Source of the DNA: Hyphomicrobiales bacterium | GTDB lineage: Bacteria; Pseudomonadota; Alphaproteobacteria; Rhizobiales; Beijerinckiaceae | Assembly: GCA_003963405.1 (NCBI GenBank) | Contig: RXIY01000001.1 | Span: forward strand, 1-53,309 | Reading direction: 5' to 3' | Length of the DNA: 53,309 nt | Shown: piece by piece, positions 17,421 to 25,148 of the stretch | Layout: each line of letters begins with the position of its first letter | Numbering within the stretch: the stretch's first letter is position 1 | The notes under the pieces: generated by a model | The model's input: the letters and a program-made list of their open reading frames with translations, nothing else | Databases searched by the model: none | Told to the model about the DNA's origin: nothing | Position numbers and translations under genes: made by a program

Positions 17421-17697
17421 GGGCGTCGAGCTTCCGGCGCGCCTTGGCCAAAAGATGGCGCCCGCAGACTTGCGCAGAGAGTGATCTGATCATGGTTAGA
17501 AATCCGTTCTGAGCAGACCGCGCCTTCGGGAAAAAAGCAGCGGAACGGGCCGCCGCGCGCGTCAGGAGGGCGGCGCCAACGAAATCAGCACTCCGCCGCT
17601 CTGCTGATAACACATTGTTATGCAATAAAGTTCTGGCGCAGGAGTTGCTTCTCGTCCCAGGCCGCCACAAGATTTCGAAGAGAGGGAGGAGCGGGAC

Positions 17698-17967
17698 ATG
17701 GCGTCCAGAGCGTTCCATTTGCAGATGCAGGGTTATGGGCTCACCACCGCCAATATTTTCTATCGTCTGCCCGATCACCCGAAGATCATCCAGTCCTACA
17801 TCTGGCAAGATTACGATCTTCACCCGCATTTTCCCGAGTTGAAGAAATTCCTCGACTTCTGGACCCGCAGCCTCGACGGGCCGCTCCACGCCGTCACGGT
17901 GGCGCACGCGCAGCTGATCAGGCCCGCTGAACTGCGCCTCGTGAACGGCGAGTTCAGCGTGCATTGA
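17698..17967 (+). CDS. usg: Usg family protein
   Basis: An 89-residue protein matching the Usg family: LTTANIFYRLPDHPKIIQSY and WQDYDLHPHFPELKKFLDFW are its hallmark stretches. The family is found in alphaproteobacteria, has no established biochemical function, and was first noted next to tryptophan genes; no trp genes occur here. ATG 17698 follows GAGAGGGAGGAGCGGGAC, an unusually purine-rich ribosome-binding site. Confidence 0.83.
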   Translation: MASRAFHLQMQGYGLTTANIFYRLPDHPKIIQSYIWQDYDLHPHFPELKKFLDFWTRSLDGPLHAVTVAHAQLIRPAELRLVNGEFSVH

Positions 17968-18178
17968 GTCGGCGGCCTTTACGAAAGCTTGATGGACGCC
18001 GCCCCGCGCCTGTCCCGGACCGGGACTTTCGAGACATCGCGAAGACAAAGGCGGCACGAATCGGGCACGGACAAAATGCCGCGCCAATTCCTTCAAGAAT
18101 CCTTTCGCCGGGAAGCTGGCGCAAGCGCCGCCTGTGCGCCAGAATGAAGCGCCATTTTTGGCCAAGGGAAGGACAAGA

Positions 18179-18439
18179 ATGAAAAAGGAAACGATCAACG
18201 GGGCGACTCTCGCCGTAGCGGCGGTCTCCCTTGCGCTCGCCGGCGTCGCCCCGGCGGCGAAAGCCGAGACGACGGCGGCCCGCGTGCACTGCCTCGGCGT
18301 CAATGGCTGTCAGGGCAAGAGCGACTGCCATACGCCAAAAAACGCCTGCAAGGGAAAGAACGCCTGCAAGGGCCAGGGTTGGCTCTACAAGGAATCGGCG
18401 CAGGCCTGCCTGGACGCTGGCGGCAAGGTTCTGGACTGA
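18179..18439 (+). CDS. Bufferin-type periplasmic metallophore, BufA2-like
   Basis: An 86-residue exported protein. The signal peptide runs to about A29. The mature part has six cysteines (C38, C44, C50, C57, C63, C77) in HCLGVNGCQGKSDC and KNACKGKNACKGQGW, a pattern matching the BufA2 family of small RiPP-like metallophores thought to bind copper after cysteine modification. The usual partners bufB (DUF692) and bufC are not adjacent in this window, so either they lie elsewhere or this copy is unmodified. ATG 18179 follows GGAAGGAC. A hairpin lies directly after the stop. Confidence 0.72.
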   Translation: MKKETINGATLAVAAVSLALAGVAPAAKAETTAARVHCLGVNGCQGKSDCHTPKNACKGKNACKGQGWLYKESAQACLDAGGKVLD

Positions 18440-18443
18440 AAAA

Positions 18444-18473
18444 GCAGGAACAGCCCGCGTGGGCTGTTCCTGT
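18444..18473 (-). terminator. Intrinsic terminator between bufA2-like and His-rich genes
   Basis: Perfect stem: AGGAACAGCCC (18446-18456) pairs with GGGCTGTTCCT (18461-18471), loop GCGT, with an added C-G and G-T pair outside. On the minus strand the stem is followed by five T (complement of 18439-18443), so it terminates the minus-strand gene at 18500; on the plus strand it has no T tract but may still end the bufA2-like transcript. Confidence 0.8.
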
Positions 18474-18499
18474 CTCCAATTGCGGGGATCGCGCTCTTC

Positions 18500-18769
18500 C
18501 TAGATGCCGCCGCCGCTCTTGCCGCTGGAGCTCGTCGAGCCCTGGTCCGTGCTCGAGGGCCCGCTGGTCCCCTGATTCATGTTCTGGGAATTCTGCGAGC
18601 CGGTGCGGCTGCCCTTGTTCATCGACTTGCTGCTGCCATAGCTCCCGGTCTCGGCGTTGCGCGCATGGTGATGGCGGGAGCTCTTCGAACAATGGTGCGC
18701 CCAGGCCGACGCCGGCGCGAGGGCGATGATGGGCGCCACGAGCGCCGCTGCGAGGATCCTTTTATGCAT
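18500..18769 (-). CDS. Small exported Ser/Gly/His-rich protein
   Basis: An 89-residue protein. The signal peptide ends at about ASAWA (24). The mature protein begins HHCSKSSRHHH, with a cluster of five histidines and one cysteine, then a low-complexity tail of Ser, Gly, Asn, Thr and Gln. This composition is like cheap metal-binding or surface proteins; no family is recognised. It converges with the bufA2-like gene through a shared terminator. ATG 18769 is in good position for the signal peptide. Confidence 0.6.
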   Translation of the reverse strand: MHKRILAAALVAPIIALAPASAWAHHCSKSSRHHHARNAETGSYGSSKSMNKGSRTGSQNSQNMNQGTSGPSSTDQGSTSSSGKSGGGI

Positions 18770-18913
18770 GGCATTCTCCCGAAAGACTGTCCGGTGCGCC
18801 GGATCAGGGGGAATTAATCAGGCCCGCCCCTGCGGCAAGCCGGCGATATGTCCGGATTATTGCTGGGCGGATGTGAAGGCGGCGCGGGCCCGACGAAGCC
18901 CGCGCGAAAATGC

Positions 18914-19162
18914 TCAGCGGCAGAGCGTGCGATATCGCTGGCAGTTGCCGCGGCCGACCTCGCCGAGGTCTTCCTTGAACAGGCAGGCGCGCCTCAGCTC
19001 CCGGCAGTCCGGCCCATAGCCCCAGTGTCCCCTGCCCCACTCGCCGCGATAATAGTCGCGAACCTGCACGACGCCCGCGCTGGCGCCCGGGTCGATCGGC
19101 GCGGCCGTCACGGGAAGCGTGAACACGCCGGCCAGGCAGGCCGCAAGGATATATGCGCGCAT
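18914..19162 (-). CDS. Small exported Cys-containing protein under a stress promoter
   Basis: An 82-residue protein with a signal peptide (1-20, ending PVTA) and a mature domain with a GRGHWGYG stretch and four cysteines in CRELRRAC...C...C spacing, which could form two disulfides in the periplasm. ATG 19162 follows GGAGG at six bases. A GGAAC-N16-CGTT element is located at 19237-19261, about 75 bases upstream. I recognise no named family; short proteins of this type are frequent in Hyphomicrobiales. Confidence 0.62.
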   Translation of the reverse strand: MRAYILAACLAGVFTLPVTAAPIDPGASAGVVQVRDYYRGEWGRGHWGYGPDCRELRRACLFKEDLGEVGRGNCQRYRTLCR

Positions 19163-19236
19163 CTGTTCCTCCATTGTCCCCAGCCCCGTCAGCCTCAGCG
19201 CGGAGAACGGCTTGCCCGCGTGCGGCGTCGCCATGT

Positions 19237-19261
19237 AACGGCGCGAGCGCCGTCCTGTTCC
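19237..19261 (-). promoter_or_regulatory. EcfG-type promoter for the small exported protein
   Basis: Minus strand GGAAC (complement of 19257-19261), 16 bases, CGTT (complement of 19237-19240). Exact consensus and spacing, in the gap just past the end of the upstream minus-strand gene at 19273. Confidence 0.65.
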
Positions 19262-19272
19262 TGAAAGGTCTC

Positions 19273-19503
19273 TCAGCGGCGCGCCCTGAACTGGCGCTGG
19301 CAGGCTTTCGAGAGCGCGCCCATGTGCTCACGCAGGCATTTCTCGACCGCGATGGCGTCCGGCTCCGCAGCGGCGCAGAATCTATGCGAATCCCGCTCAC
19401 AGGCGGTTCGCTGCCTGGCCGTCCCAGCCGTTCCTTGCGCGGCCGCCGGTTGGAGAACGCCGAGGCCGAGCACAGCCGCGACGACGAGAAAAAGCTTGCC
19501 CAT
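19273..19503 (-). CDS. Small exported cysteine-rich repeat protein
   Basis: A 76-residue protein with a signal peptide (1-22, PAAAQG) and a single four-cysteine unit: C-E-R-D-x4-C, then CLREHMGALSKAC. This C-x3-D-x3-F-C...C-L-x-x-H/N-x-x-x-L-S-x-x-C pattern is the cysteine-rich-repeat unit found in periplasmic proteins of proteobacteria. ATG 19503 follows GGAGAG. It is followed by the other small exported gene on the same strand but that gene has its own promoter. Confidence 0.68.
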   Translation of the reverse strand: MGKLFLVVAAVLGLGVLQPAAAQGTAGTARQRTACERDSHRFCAAAEPDAIAVEKCLREHMGALSKACQRQFRARR

Positions 19504-19639
19504 GGCGACTCTCCGAAAAAACCGCCGCGGGCCCCGGCAGCCATCCGAGGCACATGGAGCGATCCGAGGCACATGCCGCAACTGGAACGGGATGCGGGGA
19601 GATCAAGCTCAGCGGGGATCGGGAGAACGTCGGAGAGGC

Positions 19640-20056
19640 TCAGGCCGGGGCGAGCAGCAGGCTCGTCTCGCTTCGCTCGACGCCCTCGATCTGCCGCACC
19701 TTGGTCAGCACGCCGTCGAACTCCGCCAGATTGGCCGTCTCGATTTCGGCGATGAGGTCGAAGGCGCCGTTCGTGCTGTGGATCGTATGGATCTGGGGCA
19801 GGCCGCGAAGCGCCTGCGCGACGCGGCGCGTGTTCTTGCCAGACACCTCAATCATCATGATCGCACGAATACGGTCGCTTTGCGCGCTGCTTTTCAGCCG
19901 AACGGTGAAGCCGAGGATCACCTGCGAGTCGATGAGCCGGTTGAGCCTGTTCTGAACCGTGCCGCGCGAGACGCCGAGCCGCTTGGCGAGTTCGGAAAGA
20001 GACGCCCGCGCGTTGGTCCTCAAGGCCGAAATCAGCCGGTGATCGAGTTCGTCCAT
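19640..20056 (-). CDS. Lrp/AsnC family transcriptional regulator
   Basis: A 138-residue protein beginning MDELDHRLISALRTNARASL, with a helix-turn-helix (LSELAKRLGVSRGTVQNRLNRL) and a C-terminal RAM ligand domain including HSTNGAFDLIAEIE. ATG 20056 is the start used by the family; a TTG at 20101 would add 15 residues. It is divergent from the ornithine cyclodeaminase gene with 135 bases between, so it is likely to control it in response to an amino acid, perhaps arginine or ornithine (inference). Confidence 0.88.
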   Translation of the reverse strand: MDELDHRLISALRTNARASLSELAKRLGVSRGTVQNRLNRLIDSQVILGFTVRLKSSAQSDRIRAIMMIEVSGKNTRRVAQALRGLPQIHTIHSTNGAFDLIAEIETANLAEFDGVLTKVRQIEGVERSETSLLLAPA

Positions 20057-20191
20057 GGTCAGCTCTGTCACTTCGTCAGAAAGATAGGCCGATTTGCGCA
20101 AAGAACTAACGTTTTCCAGACAGGTTTGCGATTTCGGTCAGCGCTGCGTGCGCCTAGCATCCTGGAAAGTCAACAAGCCGGGAAGCGGGGA

Positions 20192-21256
20192 ATGGTCACT
20201 TTTCTGAGCGCGCGGGACATCGCCCGGATCGTCGATCGGGTGGGAACGGACGCGTTTTGGCCGCGCCTCGTCGACTATCTGCGGGAAGACTTCGCCGCCT
20301 GGGACTCCTTCGACAAGTCGCCGCGTTTCGCCAGTCATTCGCAGGGCGGCGTGATCGAGCTCATGCCCGCAGGCGACAGCCAGACCTTCGCGTTCAAATA
20401 TGTCAACGGGCACCCCGGCAACACGCAGCTCTGCCTGCAAACCGTCGTGGCCTTCGGCGCCCTTGCGGATGTTGCGACCGGCTATCCGATCTTGCTCTCG
20501 GACATGACGCTCGCGACGGCGCTGCGCACCGCGGCGACCTCCGCGCTCGCCGCGCGCAGCCTTGCGCGGCCCGAGAGCCGAACGATGGCCCTCATCGGTC
20601 TCGGCGCGCAGTCGGAGTTTCAGGCTCACGCCTTCAACGTCATCCTCGGCGTCGATCGCCTGCGCATTTTCGACATAGACGCGGAGGCGTTCGACAAGTT
20701 CGAGCGCAACATGGCGGGCGCCGGCGTGGCGCTCACCCGCTGCGCAAGCGCGCGCGAGGCCGTCCAGGGCGCGGATATCGTGACGACCATCACCGCCGAC
20801 AAGAAGCGCGCGACGATCCTGACCGCCGACATGGCGGCGCCGGGCATGCACATCAATGCGGTGGGCGGCGACTGTCCGGGCAAGACGGAACTCTCCCGCG
20901 ATCTGCTCCTGCGCGGCGAGGTGTTCGTGGAATATGCGCCGCAGACCCGCATCGAGGGCGAGATCCAGCAGCTTCCCGCCGATCATCCGGTCACGGAGCT
21001 TCACGACGTCGTCGCCGGACGCAAGAGAGGCCGCGCGTCTTCCGAGGCGATCACCATCTTCGACAGCGTCGGCTTTGCAATCGAGGACTTCTCGGTTCTG
21101 CGGCTGCTGCGCGATCTCGCAAGGGAGACAGGCATAGGCGGCGAGATCGAGTTGATCGCCGCGCCGGTCGATCCCAAGGATCTTTTCTCCCTCCTGCGGC
21201 CCGCCGGGGAGCCCCGACGCAGAGAGCCCGCGCGCCGGGAAATCGCCGAAATCTGA
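20192..21256 (+). CDS. Ornithine cyclodeaminase family protein
   Basis: A 354-residue protein of the OCD/mu-crystallin family, which converts L-ornithine to L-proline and ammonia using bound NAD. Visible features: FKYVNGHPGNT and VATGYPILLSDMTLATALRTAA of the substrate and active-site region, MALIGLGAQSEFQAHA as Rossmann glycine motif, INAVGGDCPGKTEL and the FDSVGFAIEDF C-terminal element. Length matches true OCDs. The frame is open upstream to 19322 but that part is antisense to other genes; ATG 20192 follows GGAAGCGGGG. It precedes the arginine hydrolase gene by 25 bases. Confidence 0.87.
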   Translation: MVTFLSARDIARIVDRVGTDAFWPRLVDYLREDFAAWDSFDKSPRFASHSQGGVIELMPAGDSQTFAFKYVNGHPGNTQLCLQTVVAFGALADVATGYPILLSDMTLATALRTAATSALAARSLARPESRTMALIGLGAQSEFQAHAFNVILGVDRLRIFDIDAEAFDKFERNMAGAGVALTRCASAREAVQGADIVTTITADKKRATILTADMAAPGMHINAVGGDCPGKTELSRDLLLRGEVFVEYAPQTRIEGEIQQLPADHPVTELHDVVAGRKRGRASSEAITIFDSVGFAIEDFSVLRLLRDLARETGIGGEIELIAAPVDPKDLFSLLRPAGEPRRREPARREIAEI

Positions 21257-21281
21257 ACTCAACGCCAGGATCGCGAACACG

Positions 21282-22166
21282 ATGAACGTCCACGTCAAGA
21301 CCCAGGAGAAAGACGCGCGGCCGCGGGCGGCCCTTGCGACGATCCTGATGTGCGCGCCGCATCATTTCGGCGTCGATTATGTCATCAATCCCTGGATGGA
21401 GCGGCAGGTCGGGCGCACCGATAACGCCCGCGCGCGCGCCCAGTGGGAGAATTTGCGCCGCCATCTCTCGGACTGCGCCGACCTCGCCTTCGTGACGGCG
21501 GAGCCGGGCTTGCCGGACATGGTCTTCACCGCCAATGCGGGGCTCGTCGTCGATGGCGCCGTGATCGTCTCGCGCTTTCACGCCAGGGAACGCCAGCCCG
21601 AGGAAAACCTGTTTCGCCGGTGGTTCGAGGATCAGGGATACGACATTGCGCCCTGGCCCGAGGACGTCGCTTTCGAAGGCGCCGGCGACGCGCTGACGGA
21701 TCGCGCCCGGCGGCTGATCTGGTGCGGCCACGGCTGGCGCTCCAGCAAGCTGGCGCCCGCTCTCATCGAAGCGGTCTCGGGCTGGCCGACGGTCGGCCTG
21801 AAGCTCGTCGATCCGCGCTTCTATCATCTCGACACATGCCTCTGTCCGCTTCCGGACGGCTCGCTGATGTATTATCCCGCGGCTTTCGATGGAGAGTCGC
21901 TGGAGACGATCCGCGCGCTTGTCCCGGCGGAAAAGCGCATCGAAGTCGGCGAGGCGGATGCGCTCGCCTTCGCCTGCAATGCGGTCGCGGTCGGCGCACG
22001 GATATTCATGAACGCCTGCTCCGCCGAACTCGGAGCGCGTCTGACGACGGCCGGATTCGCTCCAGTCGTCACGCCGCTTTCGGAATTCCTCAAAGCGGGC
22101 GGCGCCGCGAAATGTCTGACGCTGGAATTGAAACGCAGCTCTCTTCGATCCAGCGCGGCCCCGTAA
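21282..22166 (+). CDS. Arginine dihydrolase / dimethylargininase-type guanidino hydrolase
   Basis: A 294-residue protein of the amidinotransferase superfamily. Hallmarks: MVFTANAGLVVDG (substrate-binding Asn), FEGAGDAL, FYHLDTCLCPLPDG with the active-site histidine, and GGAAKCLTLEL with the nucleophilic cysteine near residue 281. The family contains DDAH (dimethylarginine to citrulline) and the newer ArgZ/AgrE arginine dihydrolases (arginine to ornithine, CO2 and two ammonia). Adjacent ornithine cyclodeaminase on the same strand argues for the second reaction, giving arginine to ornithine to proline, as in the fused AgrE of cyanobacteria. Confidence 0.78.
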   Translation: MNVHVKTQEKDARPRAALATILMCAPHHFGVDYVINPWMERQVGRTDNARARAQWENLRRHLSDCADLAFVTAEPGLPDMVFTANAGLVVDGAVIVSRFHARERQPEENLFRRWFEDQGYDIAPWPEDVAFEGAGDALTDRARRLIWCGHGWRSSKLAPALIEAVSGWPTVGLKLVDPRFYHLDTCLCPLPDGSLMYYPAAFDGESLETIRALVPAEKRIEVGEADALAFACNAVAVGARIFMNACSAELGARLTTAGFAPVVTPLSEFLKAGGAAKCLTLELKRSSLRSSAAP

Positions 22167-22215
22167 GGCGCGCGGCCGCCGCTTGAGCGGCCTGCCGCCC
22201 GCTTGTGCAACCGCG

Positions 22216-22356
22216 CTATTTTCCAGTCCCGTGCTGCTCCATCAAATTCACGAGCATCGTGGGAAGGTGCAGAAAACCCCGCAAAAGCGCCATCGGCAAG
22301 ACAAGAACGGCTTTTGACAAGCGGGCGCCGCTGCGCCCGATTTCATGCGAGTTCAT
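22216..22356 (-). CDS. Possible 46-residue small protein
   Basis: ATG at 22354-22356 on the minus strand, preceded by AAGGGAGA at a good distance, opens a 46-codon frame ending TAG at 22216. It begins MNSHEIGRSGARLSKA and continues with an amphipathic, mostly hydrophobic stretch (VLVLPMALLRGFLHLPTMLV) ending in a charged tail. No homology is recognised. The region 22167-22539 otherwise holds a near-palindrome at 22422-22444 (CGGTTTTCTGC / GCAGAAACCG) and a GGAAC-N16-CGTC near-match on the plus strand at 22395-22419. Confidence 0.4.
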   Translation of the reverse strand: MNSHEIGRSGARLSKAVLVLPMALLRGFLHLPTMLVNLMEQHGTGK

Positions 22357-22539
22357 GCGCTTCTCCCTTCATTTGCGTGGGCGGCCATCGCGAGGAACAT
22401 GCAAAATGCGTGCGCGTCTTTCGGTTTTCTGCGCGCAGAAACCGTCGAGACATGAAAGCGAAAAGATAGGCCGCTTTAATGATCCAGCGACAGCTTCCGC
22501 GGCGTGCGCGTCGCGCAGAATTTCAGGAGCGAGGGCCAC

Positions 22540-22815
22540 TTGTCCACGGAATGGCGAATAGAGGCCGCCAACAGTGAAATGGCCGCGATTGCCGACATCG
22601 AGACGCCGCCGCACGACCGCCGGGACCGGATGCGCGCCATCTGGCAGCCGATCGTCCAGGCCCTCGCGGACGCCTCCCGCGCCGCGCCCGAGCAGGAGGA
22701 AGCCGACCCAAATTACGTCGGATTCACATCGGATACGGGGCGCCCCGTTTTTCTCGCCAAAGTCACGTCGCCGGGCGGCCTTGTCTATCGCAAGTTCGTC
22801 GTCCGGCGCTCCTGA
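22540..22815 (+). CDS. Hypothetical protein
   Basis: A frame of about 91 residues from TTG 22540, which has GAGGG and AGGAG upstream; alternatives are GTG 22504 or ATG 22579. The C-terminal half (PNYVGFTSDTGRPVFLAKVTSPGGLVYRKFVVRR) looks like a folded small domain; the N-terminal half is charged and helical. No family is recognised. It is isolated between the arginine hydrolase and the chemoreceptor. A degenerate EcfG-like element lies 120 bases upstream. Confidence 0.45.
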   Translation: MSTEWRIEAANSEMAAIADIETPPHDRRDRMRAIWQPIVQALADASRAAPEQEEADPNYVGFTSDTGRPVFLAKVTSPGGLVYRKFVVRRS

Positions 22816-23070
22816 CGTCTCCGGACATCGGGCGGGCGCGGCGTTTCCCGCCTCGTTTCGAACATAAGAAAATTTAAATCCGTTCGCGATTACGCTGACA
22901 TCGATTCGATTTGATGCGTCTCGGCGGTCTGGCCGACGCAGAGGCATGACGCAGCCAAATCGTTGCCCGACATGACGTCGCTTCCCAAAAAAGGAAAAAC
23001 GCCGGGGCGATCCATCAGCCGCGGGCGCAGCATCCTTTTTCCCAAATCCGCCTGCTTCACGGAAGCCGCC

Positions 23071-24981
23071 ATGCGACTCGATCTCGACAACATGAAACTC
23101 GGCGTCAAGACGCTCATCCCGCTCGGGGTGATCGCGGCGCTGTTCACGATCGTTCTTTGTCTCAGCGTTTACCGCTCGCACAAAACGAGCAGCGAATACG
23201 GCGCCCTCGTCGAGCGCGCAAACATCGCCCTCGTCAAGGTGATGCGCGCCAACCGCCTCGCGACGGACATCGGCTACGCCGCCCATGTCATTCTCGATTT
23301 GCAGCCGACGAGCCCGGAGTGGCTTGCCGCGCAGGACTCCTTGCGCGTGTCGCCGGCGCTCGCGCAATCCTTGTTGAAGGAAGCGGCCGGCCTCCAGCCG
23401 CAATATTCTGCCGAGTTGCAGGGGTTCGCCGAAAGGATCCGCACGATCGCGGAAGAAGCGAAGCGCGCGAGCGCGTTCGCCGCCTCTGAGAACGATCAGC
23501 AGACACGGGCGGCGAAGGCCCTCGGCGGGATCGACGCCCGCGTACAGAAGATCAACGCGGAGATCGCCGCCTTCAACGATCTTCGGCTTGCCGAAAACAC
23601 ACAGACGAGCGTGGAGCTGCGCAGCCGGGCCGACAATACGATCCTGATGACCCTTGCAGCCTTTATCATCGCGGTCGGCGCCGGCTTCGGCGTCTCGCGC
23701 TGGCTGACCCGCACCGCCATCGTTTCGCCCATTCTCGCGCTTTCGAGGCAGATGCGGCAGATCGCCGACAATGATCTGGCTGTTTCCGTCGCCGGGCTCA
23801 ATCGCGCCGACGAAGTCGGCGACATGGCGCGCGCATTACAGAATTTCAAGCAGAAAGGCCTCGAACACAGGGCGGCCGAAGAGCGCACCGCGGAGGAGCG
23901 CCGGCGCATCGAGGCGGAATATCGCGAGCTCGAGGAGAGCAGCCTGCAAAAGGAACGCGATACGGTGGCGCAATCGATCGGCCGCGGCCTCGAGCGCCTC
24001 TCCGCAAAGGATCTCACGCATCGCATCGACGACAATCTGCCCGACGCCTATCGTCGCCTCCAGAATGATTTCAACGCCGCGCTGAGTCAGCTCGACGGCG
24101 CGATTCAGCATGTCGCAGGCGGCGCCAATCTCATCGGCACGGCCACGATGGAAATCACCAGCGCCGCCGATGATCTCTCGCGGCGCACGGAGCAGCAGGC
24201 GGCGAGCCTCGAGGAAACGGTGGCCGCGATTTCGGAAATCGCGACGACCGTCGCGAAGACCGCGACCGGCGCCAAACACGCGAGCGAAGTGGTCTCCGCG
24301 ACCAAGGCGGACGCCGAGAAGAGCGGCGTCGTCGTGCAGCAGGCCATGGAGGCGATCAACCGCATCGAGAAATCCTCCAACAACATCGCCCAGATCATCG
24401 GCGTCATCGACGAGATCGCCTTCCAGACCAATCTCCTTGCGCTCAATGCGGGCGTCGAGGCGGCGCGCGCGGGCGAGGCCGGCAAGGGCTTCGCGGTCGT
24501 CGCCTCCGAAGTGCGCGCGCTCGCCCAGCGCAGCGCCGAGGCGGCGAAGGAGATCAAGGGACTGATCTCCGCCTCGACCGACGAGGTCGGCGAAGGCGTG
24601 ACGCTCGTCGTCGAAGCCGGCAAGGCGCTCGCCCGCATCGTCGAGGCGGTCGGAGAAATCGACGGCATCGTCTCGGGCATCGCCATCGGCGCGAGCGAGC
24701 AGTCGACCTCGCTGCAACAGGTCAACTCCGCCATTTCGCAGATGGACCAGGACGTTCAGAAGAACGCCGCGATGGTCGAGGAGACGACGGGGGCCACGCA
24801 TAATCTCAGGCGGGAGACGGAGGCGCTGATCTCCTCCATCTCGAGCTTCAGATTATCCGAGACGGCCGCCGCCGCCCCGCCGCAAAGAAAGGCGCCGAGG
24901 CCTCGGGCCGCCCTGAGGTCGCTTGGCGGCGAGGCCACCGCGCGAAAGATCGACGCCGAAGGAGAATGGATGGAGTTCTAG
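23071..24981 (+). CDS. Methyl-accepting chemotaxis protein
   Basis: A 636-residue receptor. First membrane segment about residues 11-31 (TLIPLGVIAALFTIVLCLSVY), a periplasmic helical domain of about 160 residues, second segment near 195-215, HAMP domain about 217-270, a second HAMP-like unit with coiled coil, and the MCP signalling domain with the hairpin tip EIAFQTNLLALNAGVEAARAGEAGKGFAVVA at about 450-480. No C-terminal CheR-binding pentapeptide. The ligand is unknown; the sensory domain is of the four-helix type. ATG 23071 is used; 22963 is possible. No che genes are adjacent. Confidence 0.9.
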   Translation: MRLDLDNMKLGVKTLIPLGVIAALFTIVLCLSVYRSHKTSSEYGALVERANIALVKVMRANRLATDIGYAAHVILDLQPTSPEWLAAQDSLRVSPALAQSLLKEAAGLQPQYSAELQGFAERIRTIAEEAKRASAFAASENDQQTRAAKALGGIDARVQKINAEIAAFNDLRLAENTQTSVELRSRADNTILMTLAAFIIAVGAGFGVSRWLTRTAIVSPILALSRQMRQIADNDLAVSVAGLNRADEVGDMARALQNFKQKGLEHRAAEERTAEERRRIEAEYRELEESSLQKERDTVAQSIGRGLERLSAKDLTHRIDDNLPDAYRRLQNDFNAALSQLDGAIQHVAGGANLIGTATMEITSAADDLSRRTEQQAASLEETVAAISEIATTVAKTATGAKHASEVVSATKADAEKSGVVVQQAMEAINRIEKSSNNIAQIIGVIDEIAFQTNLLALNAGVEAARAGEAGKGFAVVASEVRALAQRSAEAAKEIKGLISASTDEVGEGVTLVVEAGKALARIVEAVGEIDGIVSGIAIGASEQSTSLQQVNSAISQMDQDVQKNAAMVEETTGATHNLRRETEALISSISSFRLSETAAAAPPQRKAPRPRAALRSLGGEATARKIDAEGEWMEF

Positions 24982-25148
24982 ACCGACGGTCAGAGTCGTT
25001 GGACAGGCCCGGGATCGGGGCAGGATTCCCGGGAGCCAGACGCGGCCGTTTTCTTGCCCGGCGCCTTGGGCTATTGACATCGGGGCCGTGAAAAAACGGT
25101 CCCGACGCCTCCTCGCCGGGAGGCGCCCCTCATCTCGAAAGGGCGCAA

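Noticed and set aside
19322-20191. Upstream extension of the ornithine cyclodeaminase frame
   Set aside because: It runs antisense through the Lrp gene and a small exported gene; family homology begins at ATG 20192.
22395-22419. EcfG promoter for the hypothetical gene at 22540
   Set aside because: GGAAC-N16-CGTC deviates in the -10 element and lies more than 100 bases from the start.
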